Source: Soonwooa sp.
GTDB lineage: Bacteria; Bacteroidota; Bacteroidia; Flavobacteriales; Weeksellaceae
NCBI RefSeq assembly: GCF_030151385.1
Contig: NZ_JASLDS010000041.1
Span: 1-60,835 of the forward strand
DNA length: 60,835 nucleotides
Direction: 5' to 3'
Shown: in pieces, positions 7,745-16,004 of the stretch
How positions within the stretch are numbered: position 1 is the first letter of the stretch
Layout: every line of letters begins with the position of its first letter
Translations under genes and position numbers: made by a program
Notes under the pieces: model-generated
Database searches by the model: none
Seen by the model: only the letters and a program-made list of their open reading frames with translations
What the model was told of the DNA's origin: nothing

Positions 7745-8938
7745 TTAGATAACGCCTAATTCTTTACCAACTTTTTCAAAAGCGGCAATTGCTTTATCAA
7801 GATGCTCTCTAGTATGTGCCGCAGAAAGCTGAACTCTAATTCTTGCTTTACCCTTTGGTACAACTGGATAGAAGAACCCAATAACATAGATTCCTTCATC
7901 CATAAGTTTTTCCGCCATTTTTTGAGAAAGCGGTGCATCATACAACATTACTGGAACAATTGCAGCATCACCATCTGGAATATCAAAACCTTTCGCTTTC
8001 ATCTCAGTACGGAAATATTCTGCATTCTCCATTACCTTATCTCTAAGGCTCGTGTCATCCGAAATCATATCCAAAACTTTAGAAGCTGCCCCAACGATAC
8101 CTGGCGCTAAAGAGTTAGAAAATAAATATGGTCTCGAACGTTGACGCAACATGTCGATAATCTCTTTCTTTGCAGAAGTAAATCCTCCCAAAGCACCACC
8201 TAAAGCCTTTCCTAAAGTTGAAGTAATAATGTCTACTCTACCCATCACATCATTTGCTTCGTGCGTTCCACGTCCTGTTTTACCAATAAAACCGGTCGCA
8301 TGAGAATCGTCAACCATCACCAAAGCATCATATTTATCAGCTAAATCACAAACCCCTTTAAGGTCAGCAACAATACCATCCATCGAGAAAACCCCATCAG
8401 TAACAATAATTTTGAATCTATGGTTTTGTTTAGAAGCTTCTATTAATTGCGCTTCCAAATCTTCCATATTGTTATTCTTATAACGGTATCTTGCAGCTTT
8501 ACACAATCTTACACCATCAATAATGGAAGCGTGGTTAAGCTCATCCGAAATAATTGCATCTGCCTCAGTAAACAAAGGTTCGAAAACACCACCATTTGCA
8601 TCAAAACAAGCAGCATAAAGAATGGTATCTTCAAGGCCTAAAAATTTAGAAATTTTTGCTTCGAGGTCTTTATGAATATCTTGTGTACCACAAATAAATC
8701 TAACAGAAGACATACCATAACCATGCGAAGCAATAGTGTCTTGTGAAGCCTTCATCACCTCAGGATTGTTAGAAAGTCCTAAATAATTGTTGGCGCAAAA
8801 GTTAAGAAGCTTTTTTCCATTGGCTTCAATTTCTGCCGATTGAGGAGACGTAATGATACGCTCTCTTTTATAAAGTCCATCGTTATCGATGTTTTGCAAT
8901 TCAGTTTGTAGATGTTCAAGATACTTTTTAGAAATCAT
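7745..8938 (-). CDS. kbl: Glycine C-acetyltransferase (2-amino-3-ketobutyrate CoA ligase)
   Basis: A PLP-dependent alpha-oxoamine synthase that interconverts 2-amino-3-oxobutyrate plus CoA with glycine plus acetyl-CoA in threonine breakdown. It has 397 residues, the normal length. The PLP lysine is Lys244 in TSTLGKALGG; the cofactor-binding VDDSHATGF (Asp210/211, His213) and the substrate loop CANNYLGL are present. No threonine dehydrogenase is in the window, so its partner lies elsewhere. A minus-strand TATTTTTG at 8968-8961 with TTG 18 bases upstream is a plausible promoter. Other alpha-oxoamine synthases (BioF, serine palmitoyltransferase) share the fold, but the N-terminus is Kbl-like. 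Confidence 0.93.
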   Translation of the reverse strand: MISKKYLEHLQTELQNIDNDGLYKRERIITSPQSAEIEANGKKLLNFCANNYLGLSNNPEVMKASQDTIASHGYGMSSVRFICGTQDIHKDLEAKISKFLGLEDTILYAACFDANGGVFEPLFTEADAIISDELNHASIIDGVRLCKAARYRYKNNNMEDLEAQLIEASKQNHRFKIIVTDGVFSMDGIVADLKGVCDLADKYDALVMVDDSHATGFIGKTGRGTHEANDVMGRVDIITSTLGKALGGALGGFTSAKKEIIDMLRQRSRPYLFSNSLAPGIVGAASKVLDMISDDTSLRDKVMENAEYFRTEMKAKGFDIPDGDAAIVPVMLYDAPLSQKMAEKLMDEGIYVIGFFYPVVPKGKARIRVQLSAAHTREHLDKAIAAFEKVGKELGVI

Positions 8939-9052
8939 AATATTTACTTTTCAGTTTTAACAAAAATACGAAAAAAGCCATCAATACAACGATTGAAAAG
9001 CCTCCAGAAAATGTTAATTTCATTTAAAATTTCACCTCCATAAAAAATAAAA

Positions 9053-9072
9053 AACCACTCTTGCGAGTGGTT
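9053..9072 (-). terminator. Terminator of the gene at 9103-9480
   Basis: AACCACTC and GAGTGGTT pair around a TTGC loop. On the minus strand TTTTATTTTTTA follows. Confidence 0.85.
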
Positions 9073-9102
9073 CGGTATTGAAAAATTTAATTTAATAATA
9101 TT

Positions 9103-9480
9103 TTAGGCCTTGTAATGGCTCTTCACTTCATTTAGAACTTCTGCATCGCTAAGCTGCGAGTCTGTACCTAAAGTAATTTTTAGATTTTTGTATTGAGGCG
9201 TATCCAAAAGATAGTTTCTCAATTCTTCTTGTGCAATTCCTGGACCTGTTATATAAAGTTCGGTACTGTTTGTAATTTCTTTTTCTATTTCCTTATAGAA
9301 TTTTACACGATTGGTCTTTTCTATATTATTGGCTGTATGTTCGTTAGAATTGCCTCCTTGCACTTCCATTTTTAGATTTCCTTTTAATTCAAAATCCGAA
9401 ATAGTTTCTGCATCGTGATTGCTAACAACAATTGCTTTTCTTCCATCGATCCAAAGACCAGCTACTTTTTTGTTTAACAT
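9103..9480 (-). CDS. Conserved Bacteroidota protein of unknown function
   Basis: 125 residues from the ATG at 9480 (MLNKKVAGLWIDGRKAIVV). The frame extends 19 codons further upstream, but that part reads as non-coding and the conserved part begins here. The core is alpha/beta: AGLWIDGRKAIVVS at the start, a polar middle rich in Asn/His, then KFYKEIEKEI, ELYITGPGIAQEEL and LKITLGTDSQLS. The second half recalls the eRF1 domain 2/3-like 'host attachment' or VLRF1-type proteins, which detect or release peptidyl-tRNA, but the resemblance is weak and no catalytic GGQ or Gln loop is visible. It stands in its own transcription unit with its own terminator. Confidence 0.75.
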   Translation of the reverse strand: MLNKKVAGLWIDGRKAIVVSNHDAETISDFELKGNLKMEVQGGNSNEHTANNIEKTNRVKFYKEIEKEITNSTELYITGPGIAQEELRNYLLDTPQYKNLKITLGTDSQLSDAEVLNEVKSHYKA

Positions 9481-9571
9481 GTGCTTGCGTTTTATACTAT
9501 CATATTTGCAAAGTTGATGCAAGACCGACGTTAACAAATGTTAAATATTCTCGAATGAAATCATAAATAAA

Positions 9572-9595
9572 AAATCTCAGAAAAATCTGAGATTT
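9572..9595 (-). terminator. Terminator of the AI-2E transporter gene
   Basis: AAATCTCAG/CTGAGATTT stem with a 6-nt loop, 7 bases past the stop, followed on the minus strand by TTTTATTTATG. Confidence 0.8.
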
Positions 9596-9601
9596 AATAT
9601 A

Positions 9602-10669
9602 TTATTTTACAATTTCGTCGTCGTCACCTTCACCTATTAAATAGCCCCAAGCTTTGGTACTATCGATCCTATCAAAAACAATTTTAATAATTGCCAAAAC
9701 AGGAATCGTTAATAACATTCCCGAAATCCCCCAAAGCATTTCGCCAACTACCAAACCAATAATAACGACTAAAGAATTGATTTTAACTTTAGACCCAACA
9801 ACTTTCGGCATAATAATATTACCATCAATAGCGTGGATAACAACTATTGAAATCACCAAGAACAATACACTTGACAAACTTGCTGTCGCAAAAGTGATAA
9901 GAACACCAATTAACAATGCGGTGAAAATCCCGATATATGGTAATATATTAAGGACACCAGTTAGCACGGCTAGCATAATATTGTACTTGATACCGATAAT
10001 CGTGTATGCGATAAATGACAACACCATCACAATAATCATTTGTAAAAACAAACCAACCAGATATTTTTTCACCATGAATTGAATGTTTTCGACAACTTCA
10101 TAAACAACATTTTTATGGTCGTCCTTGCTAAAACTCATCACCAAAAAGTTGACAAGCCTTGTACGGTAAAGCAAGAAAAACAAAGTAAATAAAAATGTAA
10201 AGGCCGAAATCATCAAAACATAAGAAACAGAACTCACGGTCTTTTCGATAATCGCTGTTCCTGTGCTGATGCTTTTTTTGGCAGTATCATTAATATAGGT
10301 CAATTGCTCACTACGCTTGACACCAAAAGTTTCATAAATCCAACTTTGCAAACGGTCGAACAAGTCCGTAATCTGCTTTTGAAAAGCTGGCCAATCTTGA
10401 GACAATTTACCAATCTGAACCGCCATAAGGTAAACGACTCCTGCGAGAGCAAGCATTGCAAAAACACTCACAAAAATAGAAGATAGGCTTCTAGAAAAGC
10501 GAAGTTTCTTTTCTAAAAAACGGCTCGCCGGTGTTAATAGAATTGAAAAAAGCAATCCTAAAATCATTGGCACAATAATGCGTTCTCCAAGTTTGGCAAT
10601 ATAGCCCAAAATCACAATACTGATAAGGACACTCGAAAGTTTTAGGTAAAATGGATATGTGGTTTTCAT
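9602..10669 (-). CDS. AI-2E family transporter (TqsA/PerM-like)
   Basis: 355 residues with a pattern of about seven to eight membrane helices: two near the N-terminus, one after about residue 60, then a long soluble segment (about 85-140) and a helical bundle to residue 340. Family marks are the ILPYIGIFTALLIG segment and the VGSKVKINSLVVIIGLVVGEMLWG region near the C-terminus. Members export autoinducer-2 or act as Na+/H+ antiporters or generic permeases; the substrate cannot be read from sequence. The C-terminal tail is acidic (EGDDDEIV). It is transcribed alone or as the last gene after the methylase. Confidence 0.9.
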   Translation of the reverse strand: MKTTYPFYLKLSSVLISIVILGYIAKLGERIIVPMILGLLFSILLTPASRFLEKKLRFSRSLSSIFVSVFAMLALAGVVYLMAVQIGKLSQDWPAFQKQITDLFDRLQSWIYETFGVKRSEQLTYINDTAKKSISTGTAIIEKTVSSVSYVLMISAFTFLFTLFFLLYRTRLVNFLVMSFSKDDHKNVVYEVVENIQFMVKKYLVGLFLQMIIVMVLSFIAYTIIGIKYNIMLAVLTGVLNILPYIGIFTALLIGVLITFATASLSSVLFLVISIVVIHAIDGNIIMPKVVGSKVKINSLVVIIGLVVGEMLWGISGMLLTIPVLAIIKIVFDRIDSTKAWGYLIGEGDDDEIVK

Positions 10670-10690
10670 CTGATTGGTGTTATTTATTCT

Positions 10691-11389
10691 TTATTTACCT
10701 ATTAAAAATACAGCTGGAATTTTGTGCAAATCCGGTTTTTGCTTAGCCCAATCTTTAATAGCTTTTGTTTTTATAAATTCGTGTTCTGGATCATTAATAT
10801 TTGCTGCAACACAAAGCTGCGTATTTGGTGATAAAAATTTAGTCAAATCTTCTAACATCTGATTGTTACGGTATGGCGTCTCCATAAAAATTTGAGTAAA
10901 ACCAGTCTTCTGCATCAAACTTTCTAATTGCTGAATTTGCTTTTTCTTTTCTTGTTTATCGATTGCTAAGTAACCACTAAAACTAAATTGTTGTCCGTTA
11001 AACCCACTCGCAACCAAAGCCAAAACAAAAGAGCTAGGACCATTAACAGGGATTACCTTGATGTTATTTTGGTGCGACCATTTTACCATAATATTCCCTG
11101 GATCTCCAATACAAGGCAAACCAGCTTCTGACAACAATCCAAAATCAACATCCGATTTCATTAAATCTTGTGCTTCTTTGAGATCCGACGCTTCCGAATA
11201 TTTATCTAACAAATATAATTTTAATTCTGATTGTTTCTTTTCGGGTGCGAAAAACTTTATAACCCTTCTTGCTGTTTTTTCGTTCTCCACAAAAAAATGA
11301 TCAACATTCATGATAATCTCGCGAATACTTGGAGCAAAATAATCTAAAGGTGAATTTTCTGACAAATATGCTGGCAGTAAATATAGCAT
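10691..11389 (-). CDS. RsmI-like SAM-dependent methyltransferase (tetrapyrrole methylase fold)
   Basis: 232 residues. The core SEAGLPCIGDPGN matches the S(D/E)AGxPxxxDPG motif of RsmI, which 2'-O-methylates C1402 of 16S rRNA; VIPVNGPSSFVLALVASGFNG and METPYRNNQML are the other RsmI blocks. It is shorter than classical RsmI (about 280) and lacks the N-terminal VxTPIGN start, so it is probably the RsmI-like paralogue found in Bacteroidota rather than RsmI itself. The target is unknown. It lies 8 bases after the phosphatase gene, so they form an operon. Confidence 0.85.
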   Translation of the reverse strand: MLYLLPAYLSENSPLDYFAPSIREIIMNVDHFFVENEKTARRVIKFFAPEKKQSELKLYLLDKYSEASDLKEAQDLMKSDVDFGLLSEAGLPCIGDPGNIMVKWSHQNNIKVIPVNGPSSFVLALVASGFNGQQFSFSGYLAIDKQEKKKQIQQLESLMQKTGFTQIFMETPYRNNQMLEDLTKFLSPNTQLCVAANINDPEHEFIKTKAIKDWAKQKPDLHKIPAVFLIGK

Positions 11390-11397
11390 TCTATAAG

Positions 11398-11856
11398 TTA
11401 TTTAACATTAAAACTAATCCCGTCTGCGATAACATCACAAGCTTTATCGAGCATTTGATACACTTTTTCGAAATCCAAAATATCGCCCCAATAAGGATCC
11501 GGAACTTCATTACTCCTTCCAGAATCGAGAACATCAAGAATCAAGCCCAACTTTGCGCGCTGTTCTTCTGTTTTCGCCATTGACAAAGCATCTTCAAGAT
11601 TATTGAGATCCATACAATATATTTTGTCGAAATAATTGAAATCTTCAATTGTAATTGGTCGAGAGCGGTGTTCGTTAATATCAATATTATGATTTTCAGC
11701 TACTTTTATCGAGCGTTTATCAGCTTTTTGACCTTCGTGCATCGAAATGGTTCCTGCACTATCGACTTCGTGATCCTTAGAAAGTTTACTTCTTAATATA
11801 CCTTCAGCCAAAGGACTTCGGCAAATATTACCTAAACAAAGCATTAAAATTTTCAT
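11398..11856 (-). CDS. Low-molecular-weight protein-tyrosine phosphatase
   Basis: 152 residues. The P-loop CLGNICRSPLAEG places the nucleophile at Cys7 and the phosphate-binding Arg at Arg13. The general acid is Asp120 in VPDPYWGD, the hallmark of this family. It removes phosphate from tyrosine, or from arginine in some relatives (YwlE). The classical enzyme has Asp-Pro-Tyr/Phe, as here. No capsule or kinase gene is nearby, so the physiological substrate is unknown. It is the first gene of an operon with the RsmI-like methylase and is separated from dnaA by a strong terminator. Confidence 0.93.
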   Translation of the reverse strand: MKILMLCLGNICRSPLAEGILRSKLSKDHEVDSAGTISMHEGQKADKRSIKVAENHNIDINEHRSRPITIEDFNYFDKIYCMDLNNLEDALSMAKTEEQRAKLGLILDVLDSGRSNEVPDPYWGDILDFEKVYQMLDKACDVIADGISFNVK

Positions 11857-11879
11857 GTTGTGAATTTATTAAAAAAAGG

Positions 11880-11907
11880 AAAGGCTTTAAAATAAATTAA
11901 AGCCTTT
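11880..11907 (-). terminator. Terminator of dnaA
   Basis: AAAGGCTTTAA/TTAAAGCCTTT, an 11-bp perfect stem with a 6-nt loop 20 bases past dnaA. On the minus strand CCTTTTTTTAAT follows. Confidence 0.88.
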
Positions 11908-11927
11908 TCTATATTATTTATCATCAA

Positions 11928-13379
11928 TTAATGATTGATGCGTTCTTTAAGATCTTTGATATACTTCTTAATCTCTTTATCGATTTTGGAAACGTCACGA
12001 ATGGTGTCGCAAGCATACATCACAGTCGAATGGTCTTTACCTCCCATCTCTTCACCAATTTTAGTAAACGTAGAGTTAGTATATTCTTTTGCAAAATACA
12101 TTGCTAGCTGTCTTGGTAAAGCGATTTCTCTTTTTCTTGACTTTGACAATAGCAATTCTCTATTAATGCCAAAATACTCGCAAACAACTTCTTGGATATA
12201 CGGAATATTGATGGTTTTCTTCTGCGTTGTTGCAATTTTATTAATCGTTTCTTTAAGCAATTCTAAACTTAAATCCGATTTATAAACTGTTGAATAAGCA
12301 ATCACCGAATTGATAACACCCATTAATTCACGAACGTTGGTTTTAACTTCTGTTGCTAAGAAATCCAACATATCATCTGTCAAAACAATACCATCGCGAC
12401 TTAATTTGTCAACAATAATTTGACGACGCGTTTCAAAGTTTGGTGACTTAATTTCGGCAGTCAATCCCCATTTGAAACGAGATACAATACGCTCTTGGAT
12501 ATCCATAATATCCGCTGGCGCTTTATCAGAAGTTAAAATAATCTGCTTTCCGTTTTGGTGTAGATAATCAAAAACATGGAAGAAACTATCTTGTGTTGCC
12601 GCTTTTCCTGACAAGAACTGAATATCATCAATAATTAAAACATCAACCAATTGATAATAATTTTGGAAATCTGTTTTATTCTGAGATTTTGCAGCTTTAA
12701 TGAAATCTTGGATAAATTTTTCCGAAGATTGGTACAAAACCACTTTATCTGGACAAGAGTTTTTAACTTCTAGACCAATCGCTTGTGCCAAATGCGTTTT
12801 TCCAACACCATAACCTCCGTGTACAAACAATGGGTTAAAAGCCGTTGCACCAGGACGTTTTGCAATAGTTTTACCAACCGTAGCTGCCAACTTATTACTT
12901 TCGCCTTCCACAAAATTATCAAAAGATAAATCTGCTTTTAGGTTAGATTCGATGTTAATTTTCTTTATTCCAGGAACAACAAAAGGATTGATATTTGTTT
13001 CCTTTTGTACAGGCAAAGCCTCTTGAATTTTAGGAGTTTGTGTACTGTTACCTTTTACATTAACTGTAATAGGCGCCTCCTTCCCCATTGGTTTGTTTTC
13101 CATTACAGAATACCAAAGTTTCACACCTTTACCAATGTATTTTTTAAGCGCAGCAGATAGCAAAGACAAATAATTGTCTTCGATATATTCTTTATAAAAG
13201 TCACTAGGAACTAATAAAGTCAAATTGTGATTAACTAGAGACAAAGGTTTAACTTTATCAAATAATAAATCAAAAGAGTTTTCTAATTTTTTAAGGTCCG
13301 AATGGTCTTCAGCAGCATTGAGATTATCTCTCATAAACTGAAGGCATTTTTCCCATATCAAAACTAAATTTTCATCCAT
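11928..13379 (-). CDS. dnaA: Chromosomal replication initiator DnaA
   Basis: 483 residues. Domain I (1-85) is a helical KH-like part; a variable linker with Pro/Thr/Gln runs to about 145. The AAA+ domain has Walker A GGYGVGKT (188-195) and Walker B VLIIDDIQF (Asp251-252). The C-terminal DNA-binding domain carries the signature GGKDHSTVMYACDTI. It binds DnaA boxes and opens the origin. I looked for TTATNCACA clusters in the gaps on both sides and found none, so oriC is probably not next to dnaA, as is common in this phylum. Downstream is the phosphatase operon; upstream is a divergent thioesterase gene. Confidence 0.98.
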   Translation of the reverse strand: MDENLVLIWEKCLQFMRDNLNAAEDHSDLKKLENSFDLLFDKVKPLSLVNHNLTLLVPSDFYKEYIEDNYLSLLSAALKKYIGKGVKLWYSVMENKPMGKEAPITVNVKGNSTQTPKIQEALPVQKETNINPFVVPGIKKINIESNLKADLSFDNFVEGESNKLAATVGKTIAKRPGATAFNPLFVHGGYGVGKTHLAQAIGLEVKNSCPDKVVLYQSSEKFIQDFIKAAKSQNKTDFQNYYQLVDVLIIDDIQFLSGKAATQDSFFHVFDYLHQNGKQIILTSDKAPADIMDIQERIVSRFKWGLTAEIKSPNFETRRQIIVDKLSRDGIVLTDDMLDFLATEVKTNVRELMGVINSVIAYSTVYKSDLSLELLKETINKIATTQKKTINIPYIQEVVCEYFGINRELLLSKSRKREIALPRQLAMYFAKEYTNSTFTKIGEEMGGKDHSTVMYACDTIRDVSKIDKEIKKYIKDLKERINH

Positions 13380-13461
13380 TTTTTCAGCTGCTATTTACCA
13401 GGTTAGGTACTATTTTTTATAGGGGAGACAAATATCTAATTTAAATTCTTTAAAAAAAATT

Positions 13462-13493
13462 TTTGCTCTATTGCTTATTAAGAAATATATTTG
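13462..13493 (+). promoter_or_regulatory. Consensus Bacteroidota promoter for the thioesterase gene
   Basis: TTTG at 13462-13465, a 20-base spacer, then TATATTTG at 13486-13493: an exact match to the -33/-7 consensus of the phylum's primary sigma factor. Transcription would begin near 13500, about 16 bases before the ATG. Confidence 0.8.
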
Positions 13494-13515
13494 TATGTCT
13501 TAATAAACGCTTAAA

Positions 13516-13923
13516 ATGATACACACAAACACCTCAGTAAGAGTGCGTTACGCTGAAACCGATGCTATGAAATATGTCTACTATGGTAACTATGCAACCT
13601 ACTTCGAAGTTGCCCGAGTTGAGCTATTTCGTTCGCTTGGAATATCTTACGATGAGATTGAAAAAAGAGGTATTCTTCTTCCTGTTTCCGAATATCAAAT
13701 CAAATATATAAAACCTGCACTTTATGACCAAGTTTTGACAATAAAAACTATCATAAAAAATAAACCTGGTGTAAGAATTGTTTTTGACTACGAAATCTAT
13801 AATGAACAAGACGAAAAAGTATCAGAAGCAACGACCACACTTTTCTTCTTGAGAGCTGAAGATAATAAAGTTATTAAATGCCCAGATTTTCTAATGGAAC
13901 TAATTGAAAAACAGTGGAATTAA
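13516..13923 (+). CDS. Hot-dog fold acyl-CoA thioesterase (YbgC/FadM-like)
   Basis: 135 residues with the 4-hydroxybenzoyl-CoA thioesterase layout. The opening VRYAETDAMKYVYYGNYATYFEVAR contains the catalytic Asp (in AETD), and the long central helix follows. The strands IKTIIKNKPGVRIVFDYEI and ATTTLFFL complete a hot-dog fold. Members hydrolyse acyl-CoA thioesters in the cytoplasm; chain length cannot be told. It is preceded by a consensus promoter and followed by a 136-base gap, so it is monocistronic. Confidence 0.92.
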   Translation: MIHTNTSVRVRYAETDAMKYVYYGNYATYFEVARVELFRSLGISYDEIEKRGILLPVSEYQIKYIKPALYDQVLTIKTIIKNKPGVRIVFDYEIYNEQDEKVSEATTTLFFLRAEDNKVIKCPDFLMELIEKQWN

Positions 13924-14059
13924 AAACTTCTAATATTAGTTTCGTTATTGAATTTTCATTAACTTAGCACAACCAAATTTATCAATAATATTAACTTAAT
14001 ACCTTACACATATAAATATGACATCATAAACTTTCTATAAAACTAAAAACCAAAAAACC

Positions 14060-14713
14060 ATGAAAATTTACATTATTGATCAACATCAAATCGTTATCGA
14101 CGGCTTGATTTCTTTGTTGGCTAGACGAAAAGGCTACGAGGTTGTTGGGTACACCAACTCCATTTCGGAAGCTATTGACTGGCTCGAAAACAATGAAGTC
14201 GACCTCATCATTACAGAGATAATCTTTAGCAACGAAAACTTTGCGGAGCTATCGAGATCTATCAAAAAAAATCAAAAAAACGCTAAAGTCCTTATCCTTA
14301 CTGGAGAAAATAAAATCAAAAGGATTGCTGATTTATTCAAAATGGGAATCCACGGATTTGTGGAGAAACATAATGATAGCAGAACTGTCATTGATGCAAT
14401 TACCTGCATAAGAAACGGAAAAGAATATGTTGGTGAAGAGTTGCGTGAGAAAGTTCTGCAATCTTTTCTTAATTCTAAACCAGAAAATAACGGACTTCCC
14501 CTGAATGAACTTTTGGAAAGCATTACGAATCGAGAGCTGGAAGTTATCCAACTTATCTGTGATGGTTGCAACAGCAAGGAAATATCGGATCGGTTATTCA
14601 TTAGCTTTAATACTGTCGAAACACATCGCAGACATATTTTCCAAAAATTAAATATCCGAAACTCAACAGGATTGGTACGTTTTGCTTTGCAACACAATCT
14701 TATTGAACAGTAA
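14060..14713 (+). CDS. LuxR/NarL-type response regulator with a degenerate receiver
   Basis: 217 residues. Residues 1-120 form a receiver domain and 148-210 a LuxR helix-turn-helix (ITNRELEVIQLICDGCNSKEISDRLF, then NTVETHRRHIFQKL). In the receiver the conserved Thr (ILTGEN) and Lys (VEKHND) are present, but the phospho-acceptor position reads DLIITEI, giving Glu53 where Asp is expected, and the acidic pair is Asp7-Gln8 instead of Asp-Asp/Glu. Such a receiver probably cannot be phosphorylated in the usual way and may be locked on or respond to protein partners. No histidine kinase gene is adjacent. Confidence 0.9.
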   Translation: MKIYIIDQHQIVIDGLISLLARRKGYEVVGYTNSISEAIDWLENNEVDLIITEIIFSNENFAELSRSIKKNQKNAKVLILTGENKIKRIADLFKMGIHGFVEKHNDSRTVIDAITCIRNGKEYVGEELREKVLQSFLNSKPENNGLPLNELLESITNRELEVIQLICDGCNSKEISDRLFISFNTVETHRRHIFQKLNIRNSTGLVRFALQHNLIEQ

Positions 14714-14812
14714 AAGCCTATTTATTATTCTGATAATTTTTATTATCCTACTTCAATGCAAACTTTGTTAAGTTTTTAAATTTAAACTAAAAAGGCTACA
14801 AGAATAAAAAAA

Positions 14813-14837
14813 GAACCTCTTCTTATCGAAGAGGTTC
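14813..14837 (-). terminator. Terminator of the curlin/Fn3 unit
   Basis: GAACCTCTTC/GAAGAGGTTC, a 10-bp perfect stem with loop TTATC. On the minus strand seven T follow. It lies 19 bases past the stop of the Fn3/propeller gene. Confidence 0.88.
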
Positions 14838-14855
14838 AAACTGAAAAAATGTAAC

Positions 14856-16004
14856 CTATTCCCAGTCGGGCATCCAAGCATTTTGGAATAGCAACTTTCT
14901 AGAGTCTTCATCGGCAATAGAAAGAATATAAACATCTTTTCGCGAAATACCATCATTAGAAGTTTGGGTAAAAATTACCTGCGCCTCATTTGGTGAGAAT
15001 CTCGGATCAACATCTATATAGCCGGCTGGGATTTTAGTTTTTTCAGATACATCTAAAGCAGTACCTGAAGCGAAGTCATACAAGAAGATATGTGTTTTTA
15101 ATTGTCTATAGTCAGCATTTTCGTAACCCGAAATATCATAAGAATAAAGTAACTTCTTAGAATCTACAGAAAATTGTAAACCTCCCGCAGCGCCAGATAC
15201 ATTTGACAAAATTGTATTTAATGTATTTCCTAACATATCAATGACATATATTTTCACATTATAACCATTGATATTATTCGTTTTAATCGCAATTTTTGAT
15301 CCATCAGAAGACCAAGCACATTCTGAGATAAAGCTTCCATCAGGCGTTTGATAGACCATTTGCGTTCCGCTTCCATCTTTGTTAATTCGGTAAAGTTTAT
15401 CAAAACTAGGATAGAGAATTTCTCTACCATTCGAACTCCATGCAAAATCTAATTCACTAAGATTAAATCCTTGTATTGGAATCGAAGTTACCTTAAACAA
15501 ATTAGAACCATCAGGTTTCGTTGTATATATATGAGGATTACCATCAACTACTTTGATAAAGGCAATAACACCAGCAGCATTATTTTTTCTTGGTCTAAAA
15601 GAGTTCGTGTTATCCAGTGTCAATTGGAAGTTCTTCCCTGTTTCGTCACTTGAAATAATTCCTAAATTGTTTCCAAATTTTCGGACATAGTGGTATCTAT
15701 TTTCTGGTGTCATGGATGTGCTAAACTTAAAAGTTTTGCTAAATACCTCCGGATTAATACCATCAGAAGCAACTACTTGCCAAAAGTAACTTGTCCCAAA
15801 AGACAGACTATCTAATGTAAAAGACTTTTCGGTAAGATTCTTATAAGTTCTTACAGCATTATCTTTGTTATTTTTAACAATTAACTTATAAGTAATAGGG
15901 TCATTGTCAGGATCGGTACAATTCCAACTTAACTTCAATTGCAAAGCTTGATTCTCTGCGTTATCAGCTGGTGTCAGAAGCTCAGGAACTGACGGTGTTG
16001 CCAC
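14856..16004 (-). CDS. Fn3 plus TolB-like propeller protein, apparently missing its N-terminus
   Basis: 382 residues counted from a GTG at 16004. Residues 1-95 look like a fibronectin type III domain (VPELLTPADNAEN, LSWNCTDPDNDPITYKL, TSYFWQVVASDG). The rest carries WD40/PD40-like TolB repeats (FAWSSNGREILYPS, CAWSSDGSKIAIKT, PRFSPNEAQVIFTQ), predicting a beta-propeller. Relatives are secreted lipoproteins with a signal of about 25 residues before the Fn3 domain. Here there is none: an in-frame stop lies just upstream and the GTG is inside the curlin-like gene, which overlaps by 31 bases in another frame. It therefore looks headless, joined to the curlin gene by a deletion. It may still be translated through coupling but would stay in the cytoplasm. 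Confidence 0.75.
   Translation of the reverse strand: MATPSVPELLTPADNAENQALQLKLSWNCTDPDNDPITYKLIVKNNKDNAVRTYKNLTEKSFTLDSLSFGTSYFWQVVASDGINPEVFSKTFKFSTSMTPENRYHYVRKFGNNLGIISSDETGKNFQLTLDNTNSFRPRKNNAAGVIAFIKVVDGNPHIYTTKPDGSNLFKVTSIPIQGFNLSELDFAWSSNGREILYPSFDKLYRINKDGSGTQMVYQTPDGSFISECAWSSDGSKIAIKTNNINGYNVKIYVIDMLGNTLNTILSNVSGAAGGLQFSVDSKKLLYSYDISGYENADYRQLKTHIFLYDFASGTALDVSEKTKIPAGYIDVDPRFSPNEAQVIFTQTSNDGISRKDVYILSIADEDSRKLLFQNAWMPDWE

Noticed and set aside
12022..12034. Single TCGAATGGT copy matching half of the 52.5 kb direct repeat
   Set aside because: It is a lone half site inside the dnaA coding region, without a partner at 21 bases.
13380..13515. oriC next to dnaA
   Set aside because: No cluster of TTATNCACA boxes or 13-mer unwinding repeats is visible in the dnaA flanks.
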